Positions 32,321 through 42,033 of a stretch of DNA of 54,040 nt are shown here, in pieces. Location of the stretch: the NCBI RefSeq assembly GCF_002742265.1, contig NZ_MDGL01000042.1, forward strand, positions 1 through 54,040. Direction: 5' to 3'. Within the stretch, counting starts at the first letter, position 1. Each line of letters starts with the position of its first letter. The DNA is from Maribacter sp. 4G9 (lineage in GTDB: Bacteria > Bacteroidota > Bacteroidia > Flavobacteriales > Flavobacteriaceae). The notes beneath the pieces are model-generated. The model had not been told where the DNA came from. It worked only from the letters and a program-made list of their open reading frames with translations, and did not search any database. Both the position numbers and the translations under genes were made by a program.

Positions 32321-32407
32321 TTAATCTTTTCCTGCCACAGCAAAGAAAACTTTAAAAAATAACATTAAGATGAGGTAGGTTCCGAGTGTTATAATGTAGC
32401 TTTCCAT
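32321..32407 (-). CDS. candidate 28-aa hydrophobic peptide
   Basis: ATG at 32407 to TAA at 32321 encodes MESYIITLGTYLILMLFF followed by KVFFAVAGKD, a single membrane span with a charged end. It lies just upstream of the folate cyclo-ligase gene on the same strand. Short single-span proteins are common, but a frame this short can arise by chance, so support is moderate. Confidence 0.35.
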   Translation of the reverse strand: MESYIITLGTYLILMLFFKVFFAVAGKD

Positions 32408-32792
32408 ATAGTAAACAAAAAGTATTTGAGGTTCTGTTTCAGTTTAAATGTAAGTAAAAAAATTATTAAATCTCCTTGAAAAGCGCATTTTTATCGTTAA
32501 AAAGCATATTTTTATAGGAAAATTAACAGATAAGAGAATATAAATTTCATCTAAAATAATATAATTCACTAATAATCAACATTTTAAATAAAACCATATA
32601 TAATCAATCCTTTCATATTCCAATATGACAAACTACCGTTAATTTTTTGAACAATTCCAACTATTGTTTAGCCACCACCCTCTATATCGTAATTCTTTTT
32701 TTTTGTAGTTAAAATGCCTATAAATTTTTAGCTGTTTCAAGAAAAGCATGTAAATTCAAATCCATCGATTTAAGAATTAGTTCAAAAGTAGT
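32408..32792. other. AT-rich intergenic region upstream of uvrC
   Basis: About 385 bases, very AT-rich, without a convincing gene or strong hairpin. It probably holds the uvrC promoter and that of the minus-strand small ORF. A TACTTTTTG near the small ORF is one base longer than the usual -7 signature. Confidence 0.5.
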
Positions 32793-34580
32793 ATGTCCCA
32801 AATTCCTATTGACGTCCAATTAACCGCACTGCCCAATGGACCGGGCGTGTATCAGTTTTACGACAAGGACGATAAAATTTTATACGTTGGGAAGGCGAAA
32901 AATCTCAAAAAGCGGGTTTCGTCCTATTTTAACAAAAATCATGAATACGGGAAGACAAGGGTACTTGTAAAAAAAATAAGGGGCATCAAACACATAGTTG
33001 TGCCTACGGAGTCAGACGCACTTTTGCTGGAAAACAATCTGATCAAGGAATACAAACCACGCTATAATGTTTTGCTCAAGGATGATAAGTCCTATCCGTG
33101 GTTGTGCCTAAAGAATGAGCGGTTCCCAAGATTGTTTCCCACAAGACGTGTCATTAAGGACGGTTCTGAATATTATGGGCCATATACCAGTATGAAGACC
33201 GTTAGAACGCTTTTGGACCTCATAAAAAGTGTGTACCCGCTCAGGACCTGTACGTATGATCTGTCCGAAGAGAAAATTAAGGCAGGCAAGTATAAGGTCT
33301 GTTTGGAATACCATTTGGGTAATTGTAAAGGACCATGTGAAGGTCTTCAGAGTTCCGAGGAATATAACAGGCAAATTGCCGATATAAAGGAAATCATAAA
33401 AGGGAATTTTAAGTCCTCTCTTCAATATTTCAAGGGTCAAATGAAATCCTTGGCAGAGGAGATGCGTTATGAGGAGGCCCAGCGTATAAAGGATAAGATC
33501 GATGTTCTGGAAAATTACCAAGTAAAGTCTACTATCGTTAACCCAAAAATTAGCGATGTGGATGTATTTACAATAATTTCCGATACTGCCCTGGCCTATG
33601 TGAATTTTCTTCAATTGTCCCACGGATCTATTATCAGGTCCCATACCATGGAGATCAAAAAGAAATTGGATGAACCCGATGAAGACTTGCTTCAATTGGC
33701 CATCGTGGAAATTAGGCAGCGATTCAATTCGCAGTCCAAGGAACTTTATCTTCCTTTTGATGTTGCATTGGATGCAACCTTAAAAATAACCGTACCAAAG
33801 CTTGGTGACAAAAAACGGTTGCTGGAACTTTCTGAGCGTAACGCCAAATTTTTCAGACAGGAACGGTTTAATCAAATAAAGATCATTGACCCTGATCGAC
33901 ATACCAATAGGATCATGGCCCAAATGAAGAAAGATTTGAAATTGTCCGAAGAGCCCAGGCATATAGAATGTTTCGATAACAGTAATATACAAGGCACCAA
34001 TCCTGTGGCGGCCTGTGTCGTCTTTAAGGATGGCAAACCAAGTAAGAAAGACTACAGGCATTTTAATATAAAGACCGTAACTGGACCGGACGATTTTGCT
34101 TCAATGGAGGAAGTTGTGTTCAGAAGGTATAAAAGGCTTTTGGAGGAGGAGGAACCCTTACCCCAATTGATAATAATTGATGGGGGCAAGGGTCAGCTCT
34201 CCTCGGCACTGAAAAGTTTGGATGCTTTGGGGCTTCGGGGAAAAATAGCGATTGTAGGTATTGCGAAGCGGCTTGAGGAAATATATTTTCCTGGGGATTC
34301 CATTCCGCTTTACCTGGATAAAAAATCTGAAAGTTTGAAGATTATCCAACAATTAAGAAACGAAGCTCACAGATTTGGTATAACTTTTCATAGAAATAAA
34401 AGGAGCAAGAGTGCTATCAATTCAGAATTGGAAAATATTGAAGGGGTAGGTGAAAAAACAGCACGGGATTTGTTGAAAAAATTCAAATCCGTTAAGCGGA
34501 TCAAGGAAGCTTCCTTGGAACATTTAACCGAAGTAGTGGGTGCTTCCAAAGCAAAAAAAATATATGGTGCGTTTCATTGA
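32793..34580 (+). CDS. uvrC: excinuclease ABC subunit C
   Basis: This 595-aa endonuclease makes the two cuts in UvrAB-bound damaged DNA. It has an N-terminal GIY-YIG nuclease (LPNGPGVYQFYDKDDKILYV), a cysteine-containing region (CLEYHLGNCKGPCEG), a UVR motif (about 200-235, MRYEEAQRIKDKIDVLE), an RNase H-like nuclease (IECFDNSNIQGTNPVAACVV and LIIIDGGKGQLSSAL), and tandem C-terminal helix-hairpin-helix motifs (LENIEGVGEKTARDLLKKF). The 3' end overlaps the patatin gene by 17 bases. Confidence 0.97.
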   Translation: MSQIPIDVQLTALPNGPGVYQFYDKDDKILYVGKAKNLKKRVSSYFNKNHEYGKTRVLVKKIRGIKHIVVPTESDALLLENNLIKEYKPRYNVLLKDDKSYPWLCLKNERFPRLFPTRRVIKDGSEYYGPYTSMKTVRTLLDLIKSVYPLRTCTYDLSEEKIKAGKYKVCLEYHLGNCKGPCEGLQSSEEYNRQIADIKEIIKGNFKSSLQYFKGQMKSLAEEMRYEEAQRIKDKIDVLENYQVKSTIVNPKISDVDVFTIISDTALAYVNFLQLSHGSIIRSHTMEIKKKLDEPDEDLLQLAIVEIRQRFNSQSKELYLPFDVALDATLKITVPKLGDKKRLLELSERNAKFFRQERFNQIKIIDPDRHTNRIMAQMKKDLKLSEEPRHIECFDNSNIQGTNPVAACVVFKDGKPSKKDYRHFNIKTVTGPDDFASMEEVVFRRYKRLLEEEEPLPQLIIIDGGKGQLSSALKSLDALGLRGKIAIVGIAKRLEEIYFPGDSIPLYLDKKSESLKIIQQLRNEAHRFGITFHRNKRSKSAINSELENIEGVGEKTARDLLKKFKSVKRIKEASLEHLTEVVGASKAKKIYGAFH

Positions 34581-36864
34581 ATCAGAAATATCGGCACGAT
34601 GGATAAACAAGGGTGCTGTATGGCTCCTAATGTTTCTGTTTACTTTAAACTGCCTAGGTCAAAACCTTCAATCAAAAAAACAGAAAGTTGGACTCGTGCT
34701 CAGTGGGGGTGGTGCCAAAGGATTGGCGCATATTGGGGCCTTAAGGGTAATAGAGGAAGCGGGCGTAGAAATTGATTATGTGGGCGGAACCAGTATGGGT
34801 GCCATTGTGGGCGCATTGTATGCCGCAGGATATACGGCGGATCAATTGGATTCTATTTTTAGGGCGACGGATTTCGTCGCTTTGATCCAGGATAATCTAC
34901 CCAGGAACGCCAAGACCTTTTATGAGAAAGAAGATTCCGAACGCTATGCATTGACATTGCCTTTTGACAATTTTAAGGTCAGTGTACCCACCGCATTTTC
35001 TGGAGGGCAGAACATTTACAACGAACTTGTCAGGTTATTGTACCATGTAAAGGACGTAAATGATTTTTCCCAGCTTCCGATTCCTTTCGTCTGTATTGCC
35101 ACGGATATTGAAACAGGCGAGGAAGTTGTCCTGGATTCAGGATACTTGCCCCAGGCCATCATAGCCAGCGGTACCTTACCATTCCTGTTTGAACCCTCCA
35201 GTATTGACGGCAGGGTCTTGATCGATGGTGGAGTAGTCAATAATTATCCAATTGATAAAGTGAGAAATATGGGTGCGGATGTAATTATAGGTATTGACGT
35301 ACAGCACGATCTTTCCAAGAGGGACGCTCTTTTGTCCGCAACGGAAATATTATCACAAATCAATAATTACAGGACCGTAAGGGACATGGTGGGAAAGTCC
35401 AAAAAAACGGATATTTATATAAAACCGGATATTGAAGCCTTTTCAGTAATAGAATTTGACAAGGCTGACGAGATTATTGAAAAAGGGGTAACAGCGGCAA
35501 AGGAAAAACTGGGTGATCTTAAAGAGATTTCAAGCAAAGGGGCCGTGGTTAGATACCCAATAGACTATAAGGGCCTCAACGACTCCATAACGATCAATAG
35601 ATTGATCATTAATGGTAACAACCAACATACAAGGGGGTATGTAAAGGGAAAGCTTCGGTTTAATTTGGCAGAACCAATTACGTTTAAAAAATTGCAGCAG
35701 GGAATTAGCAATTTGACAGCTACCGGTAATTTTACCACAAATAGGTATAAATTGGTCTCTAATGGTGCCGGGGAGGATTTGATATTGCGATTGAACGAAA
35801 CGCCCAATACCTTGTTCATTAGGTTGGGCGCGCACTATGACGACCTTTATAAAAGTGCCGCGATAATTAATTTCACAAAAAGAAATTTGGCCCTACAGGA
35901 TGATGTAACCTCTTTTGACCTTATTCTTGGGGACAATGTCAGATACAATTTTCAATATTATGTGGACAAGGGATCCTATTGGAGTTTTGGATTGAACTCA
36001 CGATTCAGTGCCTTTACGCAGGACATAAACTTTGCTTTGATACGTCAAAATTTTGATGTACCCTTTGGAACGAACCTAAACAGCTTGAACCTTGATGTTT
36101 CTGATCTTACCAATCAATTGTACATTCAAACGGTTCTCAGGGAAGAGTTTGCCTTTACGCTGGGAGCTGAATATAAATATTTGAAATACAGCACACGAAC
36201 CATTGAACCTTTTTCCGGGGTAGAGGAAAATCTTACTAATACCGCTTCGGATGATCGGTTCTATTTCGAAAATGGGAGCTTTGTTAGCGTATTTGGAAAT
36301 TTAAAGTTGGACACCTATGACGATAGGTACTTTCCAACTAGGGGATTGTATTTTGATGGGGATATGCATTATTATATTCTTTCATCGGACTTTAATCAGA
36401 ATTTTAAGGATTTTTCGATTTCCAAGGCAAAAATAGGTGCCGCTTTCCCAATACTTAAAAATCTTTCAATGAACATTGAGACCGAAGGTGGCTTTAAATT
36501 GGGAACCTCAGGCGTGACTACCTTTGATTTTGTTTTGGGAGGATTTGGGACGGACCTGATCAATAATTTCACCCCATTTTTTGGATATGATTTTTTAAGT
36601 CTCCCCGGTAATAGTTTTGTAAAGGCTTATGGAAGGCTCGACTTTGAATTCTACCCCAAAAATCATTTGCTTTTGGCGGCCAATTACGCCAATGTGGAGG
36701 ATGATTTATTTAGAACGGGCGAATGGTTTACCGCCCCGGATTTTTCCGGGTATGGAATTGGATATGGGTGGGAATCATTTATTGGGCCAATACAGGTACT
36801 CTATTCTTGGTCCCCAGAGGCAAATAGTTCAAACTTTTTTTTCAGTATTGGCTATTGGTTTTGA
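34564..36864 (+). CDS. patatin-like phospholipase with outer-membrane barrel (PlpD-like)
   Basis: This is 766 aa from ATG 34564; the longer frame from 34540 lies deeper in uvrC. It has a signal segment (about 15-32), then a patatin domain with oxyanion loop GGGAKG, nucleophile S77 in GGTSMG and the aspartate near 221 in IDGGVVNNYP, so the Ser-Asp dyad is intact. A POTRA-like stretch (about 335-400) and a 16-strand Omp85-type barrel end in FFFSIGYWF. This is the type Vd autotransporter layout, in which the lipase is delivered outside. Here no cleavage site is evident and the lipase may remain at the membrane. Confidence 0.92.
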   Translation: MVRFIESEISARWINKGAVWLLMFLFTLNCLGQNLQSKKQKVGLVLSGGGAKGLAHIGALRVIEEAGVEIDYVGGTSMGAIVGALYAAGYTADQLDSIFRATDFVALIQDNLPRNAKTFYEKEDSERYALTLPFDNFKVSVPTAFSGGQNIYNELVRLLYHVKDVNDFSQLPIPFVCIATDIETGEEVVLDSGYLPQAIIASGTLPFLFEPSSIDGRVLIDGGVVNNYPIDKVRNMGADVIIGIDVQHDLSKRDALLSATEILSQINNYRTVRDMVGKSKKTDIYIKPDIEAFSVIEFDKADEIIEKGVTAAKEKLGDLKEISSKGAVVRYPIDYKGLNDSITINRLIINGNNQHTRGYVKGKLRFNLAEPITFKKLQQGISNLTATGNFTTNRYKLVSNGAGEDLILRLNETPNTLFIRLGAHYDDLYKSAAIINFTKRNLALQDDVTSFDLILGDNVRYNFQYYVDKGSYWSFGLNSRFSAFTQDINFALIRQNFDVPFGTNLNSLNLDVSDLTNQLYIQTVLREEFAFTLGAEYKYLKYSTRTIEPFSGVEENLTNTASDDRFYFENGSFVSVFGNLKLDTYDDRYFPTRGLYFDGDMHYYILSSDFNQNFKDFSISKAKIGAAFPILKNLSMNIETEGGFKLGTSGVTTFDFVLGGFGTDLINNFTPFFGYDFLSLPGNSFVKAYGRLDFEFYPKNHLLLAANYANVEDDLFRTGEWFTAPDFSGYGIGYGWESFIGPIQVLYSWSPEANSSNFFFSIGYWF

Positions 36865-37193
36865 TTAATAAAGCGCGGTATTTGGGGCAATTTTCTTAAG
36901 GGATTCATAAATCTGAACCTCAAATGTGAATTACTGTTAAGTTGAAAGTTAAAGTAAGTTAAAACCTACCCTAGTAGAATAGTATGTTTTAATTTTACCG
37001 ACGTAAGGGGTGGTTCCCTTACAACTTTAAGTATTGGTTTTTCATAATTTAAAGTTTGGTTGGTTATTTAGGAAAAGCCCAGTTATACGACTGGGCTTTT
37101 TTTGTGCAATACTTTGGAATAAATTTTGTTTAAGTTATTGTAAGGACGTTTTTCATGAAAAAGGGAATAGTATTTTTACATAAAATTAATCAT
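36865..37193. other. intergenic region with possible small RNA
   Basis: About 330 bases between the patatin and DUF3108 genes. It holds a small hairpin (TAAGGG and CCCTTA around 37005-37022) and a strong terminator at 37073-37104, more than 200 bases after the patatin stop. That long gap leaves room for a long 3' UTR or a separate small RNA; no gene was found. Confidence 0.35.
37073..37104 (+). terminator. rho-independent terminator
   Basis: AAAAGCCCAG (37073-37082) pairs perfectly with CTGGGCTTTT (37091-37100), loop TTATACGA, then TTT. Confidence 0.9.
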
Positions 37194-37973
37194 ATGAAAA
37201 AGGTGTTGGTCATACTACTTTTAATGGGTACGAACATTCTATCCTCACAAGCACGGCAATCTGCCTTTAAATCTGGGGAATGGCTCAAGTTCAGAATGCA
37301 TTATGGTTTCCTGAACGCCAGTTATGCTACCCTTCATGTAAAAAATGCCACCATCGATTCCATTCCGGTCTATCATGTTGTAGGCCATGGCGAGACTACC
37401 GGATTTGCAAGTATTTTTTTTAAGGTGGACGATACCTATGAAAGTTACTTTGACAAGAGAGATGGCAAGCCCTACAGATTCATTAGAAAGATAAATGAAG
37501 GGGGGTATACCAAGGATGTGGAAATCAACTTTGATCATACCAATGACAAAGCCGTACTTAATGATAAAAAAAACAATAAAAAGTTTAATTTTGACCTTCA
37601 GGACAGTATACAGGATTTAATTTCCGCCTTTTACTATTTAAGGAACAATTATAATCCCGAAGACTTAGTTGTTGGTGAGGCCATTGACTTGAAAATGTTG
37701 TATGATGATGATGGTGTTTTCAATTTTAAATTAAAATACCTAGGGAATGAGATAGTCAACACCAAGTATGGAAAGGTGGAATGTCTGAAGTTTAGGCCCT
37801 TTGTGCAATCCGGCAGGGTCTTTAAGGAGCAGGAGAGCTTATCTCTTTGGGTTTCCAATGACGATAATCGTATTCCTATCAGGATTAAAGCAGATTTAGC
37901 GGTTGGTGCCATTAAGGCAGATTTGGATGGTTATAATGGTCTAAAGCATCAATTCAAGATATTAATGGATTAA
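37194..37973 (+). CDS. secreted DUF3108 protein
   Basis: This is 259 aa from ATG 37194, chosen for its signal peptide MKKVLVILLLMGTNILSSQA; an upstream ATG at 37155 is less likely. The body has the DUF3108 pattern: GEWLKFRMHYGFLNASYATL, DTYESYFDKRDGKPYRFIRK, IQDLISAFYYLRN and FRPFVQSGRVFKEQESLSLW. It is probably a periplasmic or outer-membrane beta-sheet protein of unknown role. It is first in a tight run with the dioxygenase-like, M23 and pgi genes. Confidence 0.9.
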   Translation: MKKVLVILLLMGTNILSSQARQSAFKSGEWLKFRMHYGFLNASYATLHVKNATIDSIPVYHVVGHGETTGFASIFFKVDDTYESYFDKRDGKPYRFIRKINEGGYTKDVEINFDHTNDKAVLNDKKNNKKFNFDLQDSIQDLISAFYYLRNNYNPEDLVVGEAIDLKMLYDDDGVFNFKLKYLGNEIVNTKYGKVECLKFRPFVQSGRVFKEQESLSLWVSNDDNRIPIRIKADLAVGAIKADLDGYNGLKHQFKILMD

Positions 37974-37979
37974 TTTAGA

Positions 37980-38948
37980 ATGGAGGACAAGGAGCGGGTC
38001 AAATCTCAAATTTTAAAACTTGAGGAGAAGTATAGGGATTCCGGCCAAGATCTTAGCTCTTACTTGGATGGGTTATTATATCAAAGATATTTGACCTATT
38101 GGGATTATATTCACCTAGATACCCTTTTAAGCTTACAAGTACCAAGAACACATTTCCCGGACGAGGAAATCTTCATCATGTACCATCAGATAACCGAGTT
38201 GTATTTTAAACTCATTTTGCACGAGCAAAAACAATTGGTGGACGACAAATCCCAGAACCTTGATTTTTTTGTAGAAAGGCTTCGGCGAATAAACAGTTAT
38301 TACACGGCACTTATTTCTTCCTTTAGTATCATGATTAAGGGTATGGAGCGGGAACAGTTTCTTCAATATAGAATGGCCCTTTTGCCCGCAAGCGGATTTC
38401 AGTCGGTACAATATAGAACGATCGAGATTTATGCCACACCGCTTGAAAATTTGGTTCACGAATCCCAACGGGAACAGTTTTCTTCGAACAATACCGTAGA
38501 GGAACTTTATGAAAATATTTATTGGAAAAAGGGCGCTACGGACGTTACAACGGGAGAAAAAACCCTCACCTTAAAACAGTTTGAATACAGATACACTCCT
38601 CGATTGGTGCGTACGGCCAAGCAATTATTAAACGGTACCATATACCATAAATACGTAGCTTTGCCAGAAGCGGGCAGGAAAAATAAGGAATTGCTTGAAG
38701 CGTTAAAGACAATGGATTTGAACGCGAATGTAAATTGGCCGTTGATGCATATGGGTTCCGCCCACCGGTATTTGGGAAAGGATTCGGGTGATTTGAACGC
38801 TACCGGTGGTACAAATTGGAAGGATTATCTACCTCCAAGTTTTCAAAAAATAGTGTTCTTTCCAGAGATATATACGAAAGAGGAATTAAACGAATGGGGC
38901 AAACAATGGGTGGACCATATATACAACCCCAATAAAATAAATACTTAG
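37980..38948 (+). CDS. tryptophan 2,3-dioxygenase-like protein
   Basis: This 322-aa haem protein family opens the indole ring of tryptophan to N-formylkynurenine. Signatures are YLDGLLYQRYLTYWDYIHLD, FIMYHQITELYFKLILHE and LPASGFQSVQYRTIE. A late MHMGSAHRYLGKDSGDLNAT may hold the haem histidine. The usual GTGGSSG loop reads ATGGTNW here, and no kynurenine-pathway genes are nearby, so substrate use is less certain. It is six bases after the DUF3108 gene. Confidence 0.88.
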   Translation: MEDKERVKSQILKLEEKYRDSGQDLSSYLDGLLYQRYLTYWDYIHLDTLLSLQVPRTHFPDEEIFIMYHQITELYFKLILHEQKQLVDDKSQNLDFFVERLRRINSYYTALISSFSIMIKGMEREQFLQYRMALLPASGFQSVQYRTIEIYATPLENLVHESQREQFSSNNTVEELYENIYWKKGATDVTTGEKTLTLKQFEYRYTPRLVRTAKQLLNGTIYHKYVALPEAGRKNKELLEALKTMDLNANVNWPLMHMGSAHRYLGKDSGDLNATGGTNWKDYLPPSFQKIVFFPEIYTKEELNEWGKQWVDHIYNPNKINT

Positions 38949-38952
38949 ACTC

Positions 38953-40239
38953 ATGCGAAAATATTGGGGCATAATATTTACGTTGGTTTTGTTAGGGGCA
39001 TGTCAAGAAGAAAAGGTGACAGTAGATCATGAAGCAATAAAGATAAGCCCAATTGAAGACCCTATAATTACCCGTTTTGGATTTAATTTCGAGGACTTTA
39101 GCGTGCATCAGGATACTATCAAATATGGCGATAGTTTCGGCGAGTTGATGTTAAAAAATAAGGTGGAATACCCTAAGATAGCAACAATCTCAGAAAAATT
39201 TCGGGATACCTTTGATGTTAGAAGAATTAGGGTGGGAAAACCTTATCTGATATTAAAAACCAAGGATACTACAGAGCAGGCTCAAGTCTTCATATACCAA
39301 AATAATCCCATTGATTACACCGTAGTGGACTTTCGGGACAGTGTACAAGTATATAAGGGTAAAAAGAGGGTAAAGTATGTAGAAAGGGAAGTTTCCGGAA
39401 TCATAGAGACCAATTTGTCAGAGGCCATTTTGAATCAAGGAATAGATTACAGTGTTACGCACAATCTCGCCAATGTTTTTGCTTGGACAATAGACTTTTC
39501 AAGACTTCAAAAAGACGATAAGTTTAAGATTATCTTTAAGGAAAAATATATCAATGATACCGTTTATGCGGGTACAGAACCCTTAGTTGCTGCATTTTTT
39601 GAGCATAATGGAGTGCCCCTTTATGCATTTTCCTTTGAAGGTGACTCTTTAAAAAATCAAGTGGACTATTATGATCATGAGGCAAATAACCTTAGACGGG
39701 CCTTTCTTAAGATGCCTGTAGAATTTGGTAGATTATCATCTAGATATAACTTAAAACGAAGAATTCGCTACTATGGCTATAAAGTAAGACCGCATAAAGG
39801 TACGGATTTTGCCGCACCTATTGGAACCCCAATACTTGCCACAGCAGACGGTACGGTAACAGAATCGACCAGAAGGGGCGGTAATGGGAAATATGTAAAG
39901 ATCAGGCATAACGAAACTTACTCCACTCAGTACCTTCACATGAAAAACCAAAATGTTAAGAAGGGGCAGTTTGTGCGTCAGGGCGATGTCATAGGATGGG
40001 TTGGAATGACCGGAAATACAGGAGGTCCCCATGTATGTTATCGCTTTTGGAAGAATGACAGACAAGTAGACCCCTTACAAGAGGAACTACCACTGGCGGA
40101 ACCACTTGCCGAGGCTTTGAGACCGTATTACTTCGCATATATAGAACCTATAAAGGAACAATTGGACTGTATAGTCTACCCAGAGAGGATTGAAGAAGAT
40201 GATTTGTTAACACTTAATGAACTAGATGGCACTAAATAA
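38953..40239 (+). CDS. M23-family peptidoglycan peptidase, lipoprotein
   Basis: This 428-aa protein has a lipoprotein signal [17 protein letters not shown] (C17), an OapA/LysM-like N-terminal region (about 50-110, [16 protein letters not shown]) and a C-terminal LytM fold (about 265-375). Metal ligands H281 and D285 are in [11 protein letters not shown], and H329 is in TQYLHM. The HxH motif reads H360-V-C362, so the third zinc ligand is cysteine in place of histidine. The enzyme probably trims peptidoglycan cross-links from the envelope. It overlaps pgi by 14 bases. Confidence 0.92.
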   Translation: MRKYWGIIFTLVLLGACQEEKVTVDHEAIKISPIEDPIITRFGFNFEDFSVHQDTIKYGDSFGELMLKNKVEYPKIATISEKFRDTFDVRRIRVGKPYLILKTKDTTEQAQVFIYQNNPIDYTVVDFRDSVQVYKGKKRVKYVEREVSGIIETNLSEAILNQGIDYSVTHNLANVFAWTIDFSRLQKDDKFKIIFKEKYINDTVYAGTEPLVAAFFEHNGVPLYAFSFEGDSLKNQVDYYDHEANNLRRAFLKMPVEFGRLSSRYNLKRRIRYYGYKVRPHKGTDFAAPIGTPILATADGTVTESTRRGGNGKYVKIRHNETYSTQYLHMKNQNVKKGQFVRQGDVIGWVGMTGNTGGPHVCYRFWKNDRQVDPLQEELPLAEPLAEALRPYYFAYIEPIKEQLDCIVYPERIEEDDLLTLNELDGTK

Positions 40240-41863
40240 CATTGACCCAACTACCACCAATGCTTGGAACAAACTAAAGGATCATTATAACACCACAAAA
40301 AACCTCCATATAAAAGAGCTGTTCGATAAGGATGAAAATCGGGCTCGGCAATTCAGTATAATTTGGAACGATTTTCTTTTGGATTATTCCAAAAACAGGA
40401 TTACCACGGAAACCGTACAGTTGCTTTTGGATTTGGCCAATGAGGTTGATTTGAAGGGGGGCTTGACAAAGTATTTTAACGGTGATGATATTAACCAAAC
40501 CGAAGGTAGGGCCGTATTGCATACGGCTTTGAGAGCCAAGGAAACCGATGAAATTTTTGTAGGTGGCGTAAACGTTGTTCCTGAAGTATATGAAGTAAGA
40601 AAACAAATCAAGGCTTTTTCGGAGTCTATTATTAAAGGTGAAAGTAAGGGGTATACAGGAAAGAATTTTACAGACGTTGTAAATGTTGGTATTGGAGGTT
40701 CGGATTTGGGCCCAGCCATGGTTACCGAAGCCTTAAAATTCTATAAAAACCATCTGAACCTTCATTTTGTCAGCAATGTGGACGGTGATCATGTTCACGA
40801 AGTATTGAAAACCTTGGATCCCGAGACCACTTTGTTCGTTGTGGTTTCCAAAACGTTCACTACACAGGAAACCCTGAGCAATGCCACCACTATTAAAAAA
40901 TGGTTCTTGCAACATGCTACACAAAACGATATTGCTAAACACTTTGCTGCGGTTTCCACGAATACGGAGAAAATTGCCGAGTTTGGCATTTCAGACACCA
41001 ATGTTTTCCCTATGTGGGATTGGGTAGGGGGAAGATTTTCATTGTGGAGTGCGGTGGGTCTTTCCATAGCCCTTGCTGTTGGATATGAAAACTTTGATTC
41101 CATGTTACAGGGAGCCCATGAAATGGATGTCCATTTCAAGGAAACTGAGTTTAAGGAGAACCTCCCGGTTTTGATGGCACTCTTGAGCATTTGGTATAAT
41201 AATTTCCATCACGCCGAAACAGAAGCTATCATTCCGTATACCCAGTATTTAAGCCGATTTTCAGCCTATTTGCAACAGGGAATCATGGAAAGCAACGGTA
41301 AGAGTGTTGGTAGAAATGGGAAACGGGTCAACTATGAAACGGGAACCATTATATGGGGAGAGCCGGGCACCAACTCACAACATGCTTTTTTCCAGTTGAT
41401 ACACCAGGGAACCAAACTTATACCTGTAGATTTTATCGGCTTTAAAAAATCCTTGCATGGGGATACCGACCATCATAATAAGCTGATGGCAAATTTCTTT
41501 GCCCAAACGGAAGCTTTGATGAACGGAAAAACCCTTAAAGAAGCGATTGCAGAATTGCAAGAAAAGGGCGCCCCTGAAAAAGAGATCGAACAATTGGCTC
41601 CCTTCAAGGTTTTTGAAGGCAACAAGCCTACAAATACCATCATGATAGATATCTTGACACCCAAAAGCTTGGGGGCATTAATCGCCCTTTACGAGCATAA
41701 GATTTTTGTTCAGGGCATTATTTGGAACATCTTTAGTTATGATCAATGGGGCGTTGAATTGGGGAAGCAGTTGGCGGGGACTATTTTAAAGGATATAGAG
41801 GGTGATAAAATTGCGCCACATGACAGTTCTACATTACGACTATTGCAATATTTTAAGAGTTGA
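40226..41863 (+). CDS. pgi: glucose-6-phosphate isomerase
   Basis: This 545-aa enzyme interconverts glucose-6-phosphate and fructose-6-phosphate in glycolysis and gluconeogenesis. It has SIS domains with [16 protein letters not shown] and [14 protein letters not shown]. The PGI signatures are [20 protein letters not shown] and, at the C-terminus, [20 protein letters not shown]. The start lies 14 bases inside the M23 gene, so translation is coupled. Confidence 0.97.
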   Translation: MALNNIDPTTTNAWNKLKDHYNTTKNLHIKELFDKDENRARQFSIIWNDFLLDYSKNRITTETVQLLLDLANEVDLKGGLTKYFNGDDINQTEGRAVLHTALRAKETDEIFVGGVNVVPEVYEVRKQIKAFSESIIKGESKGYTGKNFTDVVNVGIGGSDLGPAMVTEALKFYKNHLNLHFVSNVDGDHVHEVLKTLDPETTLFVVVSKTFTTQETLSNATTIKKWFLQHATQNDIAKHFAAVSTNTEKIAEFGISDTNVFPMWDWVGGRFSLWSAVGLSIALAVGYENFDSMLQGAHEMDVHFKETEFKENLPVLMALLSIWYNNFHHAETEAIIPYTQYLSRFSAYLQQGIMESNGKSVGRNGKRVNYETGTIIWGEPGTNSQHAFFQLIHQGTKLIPVDFIGFKKSLHGDTDHHNKLMANFFAQTEALMNGKTLKEAIAELQEKGAPEKEIEQLAPFKVFEGNKPTNTIMIDILTPKSLGALIALYEHKIFVQGIIWNIFSYDQWGVELGKQLAGTILKDIEGDKIAPHDSSTLRLLQYFKS

Positions 41864-41955
41864 TCTGCACTATTCTTATTTTGAAATATAAGTTTATAAC
41901 TTCTTCATAATCAGTATTTTTTTCTTATTTATTGTAGTAAATTTAACACGGTGAT

Positions 41956-41974
41956 TTAACGTTCCCTTAACGTT
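41956..41974. repeat. tandem TTAACGTT motif upstream of a TonB receptor gene
   Basis: TTAACGTT occurs at 41956-41963 and again at 41967-41974, 11 bases apart (about one helical turn), about 60-80 bases before the receptor start. It could be a regulator binding site. Chance occurrence in AT-rich DNA is possible. Confidence 0.35.
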
Positions 41975-42033
41975 GAAAGTCTAAAAATACGAGATTTTTG
42001 CACCGGTTTAAAAACTAACAAATACAAGAAAAA

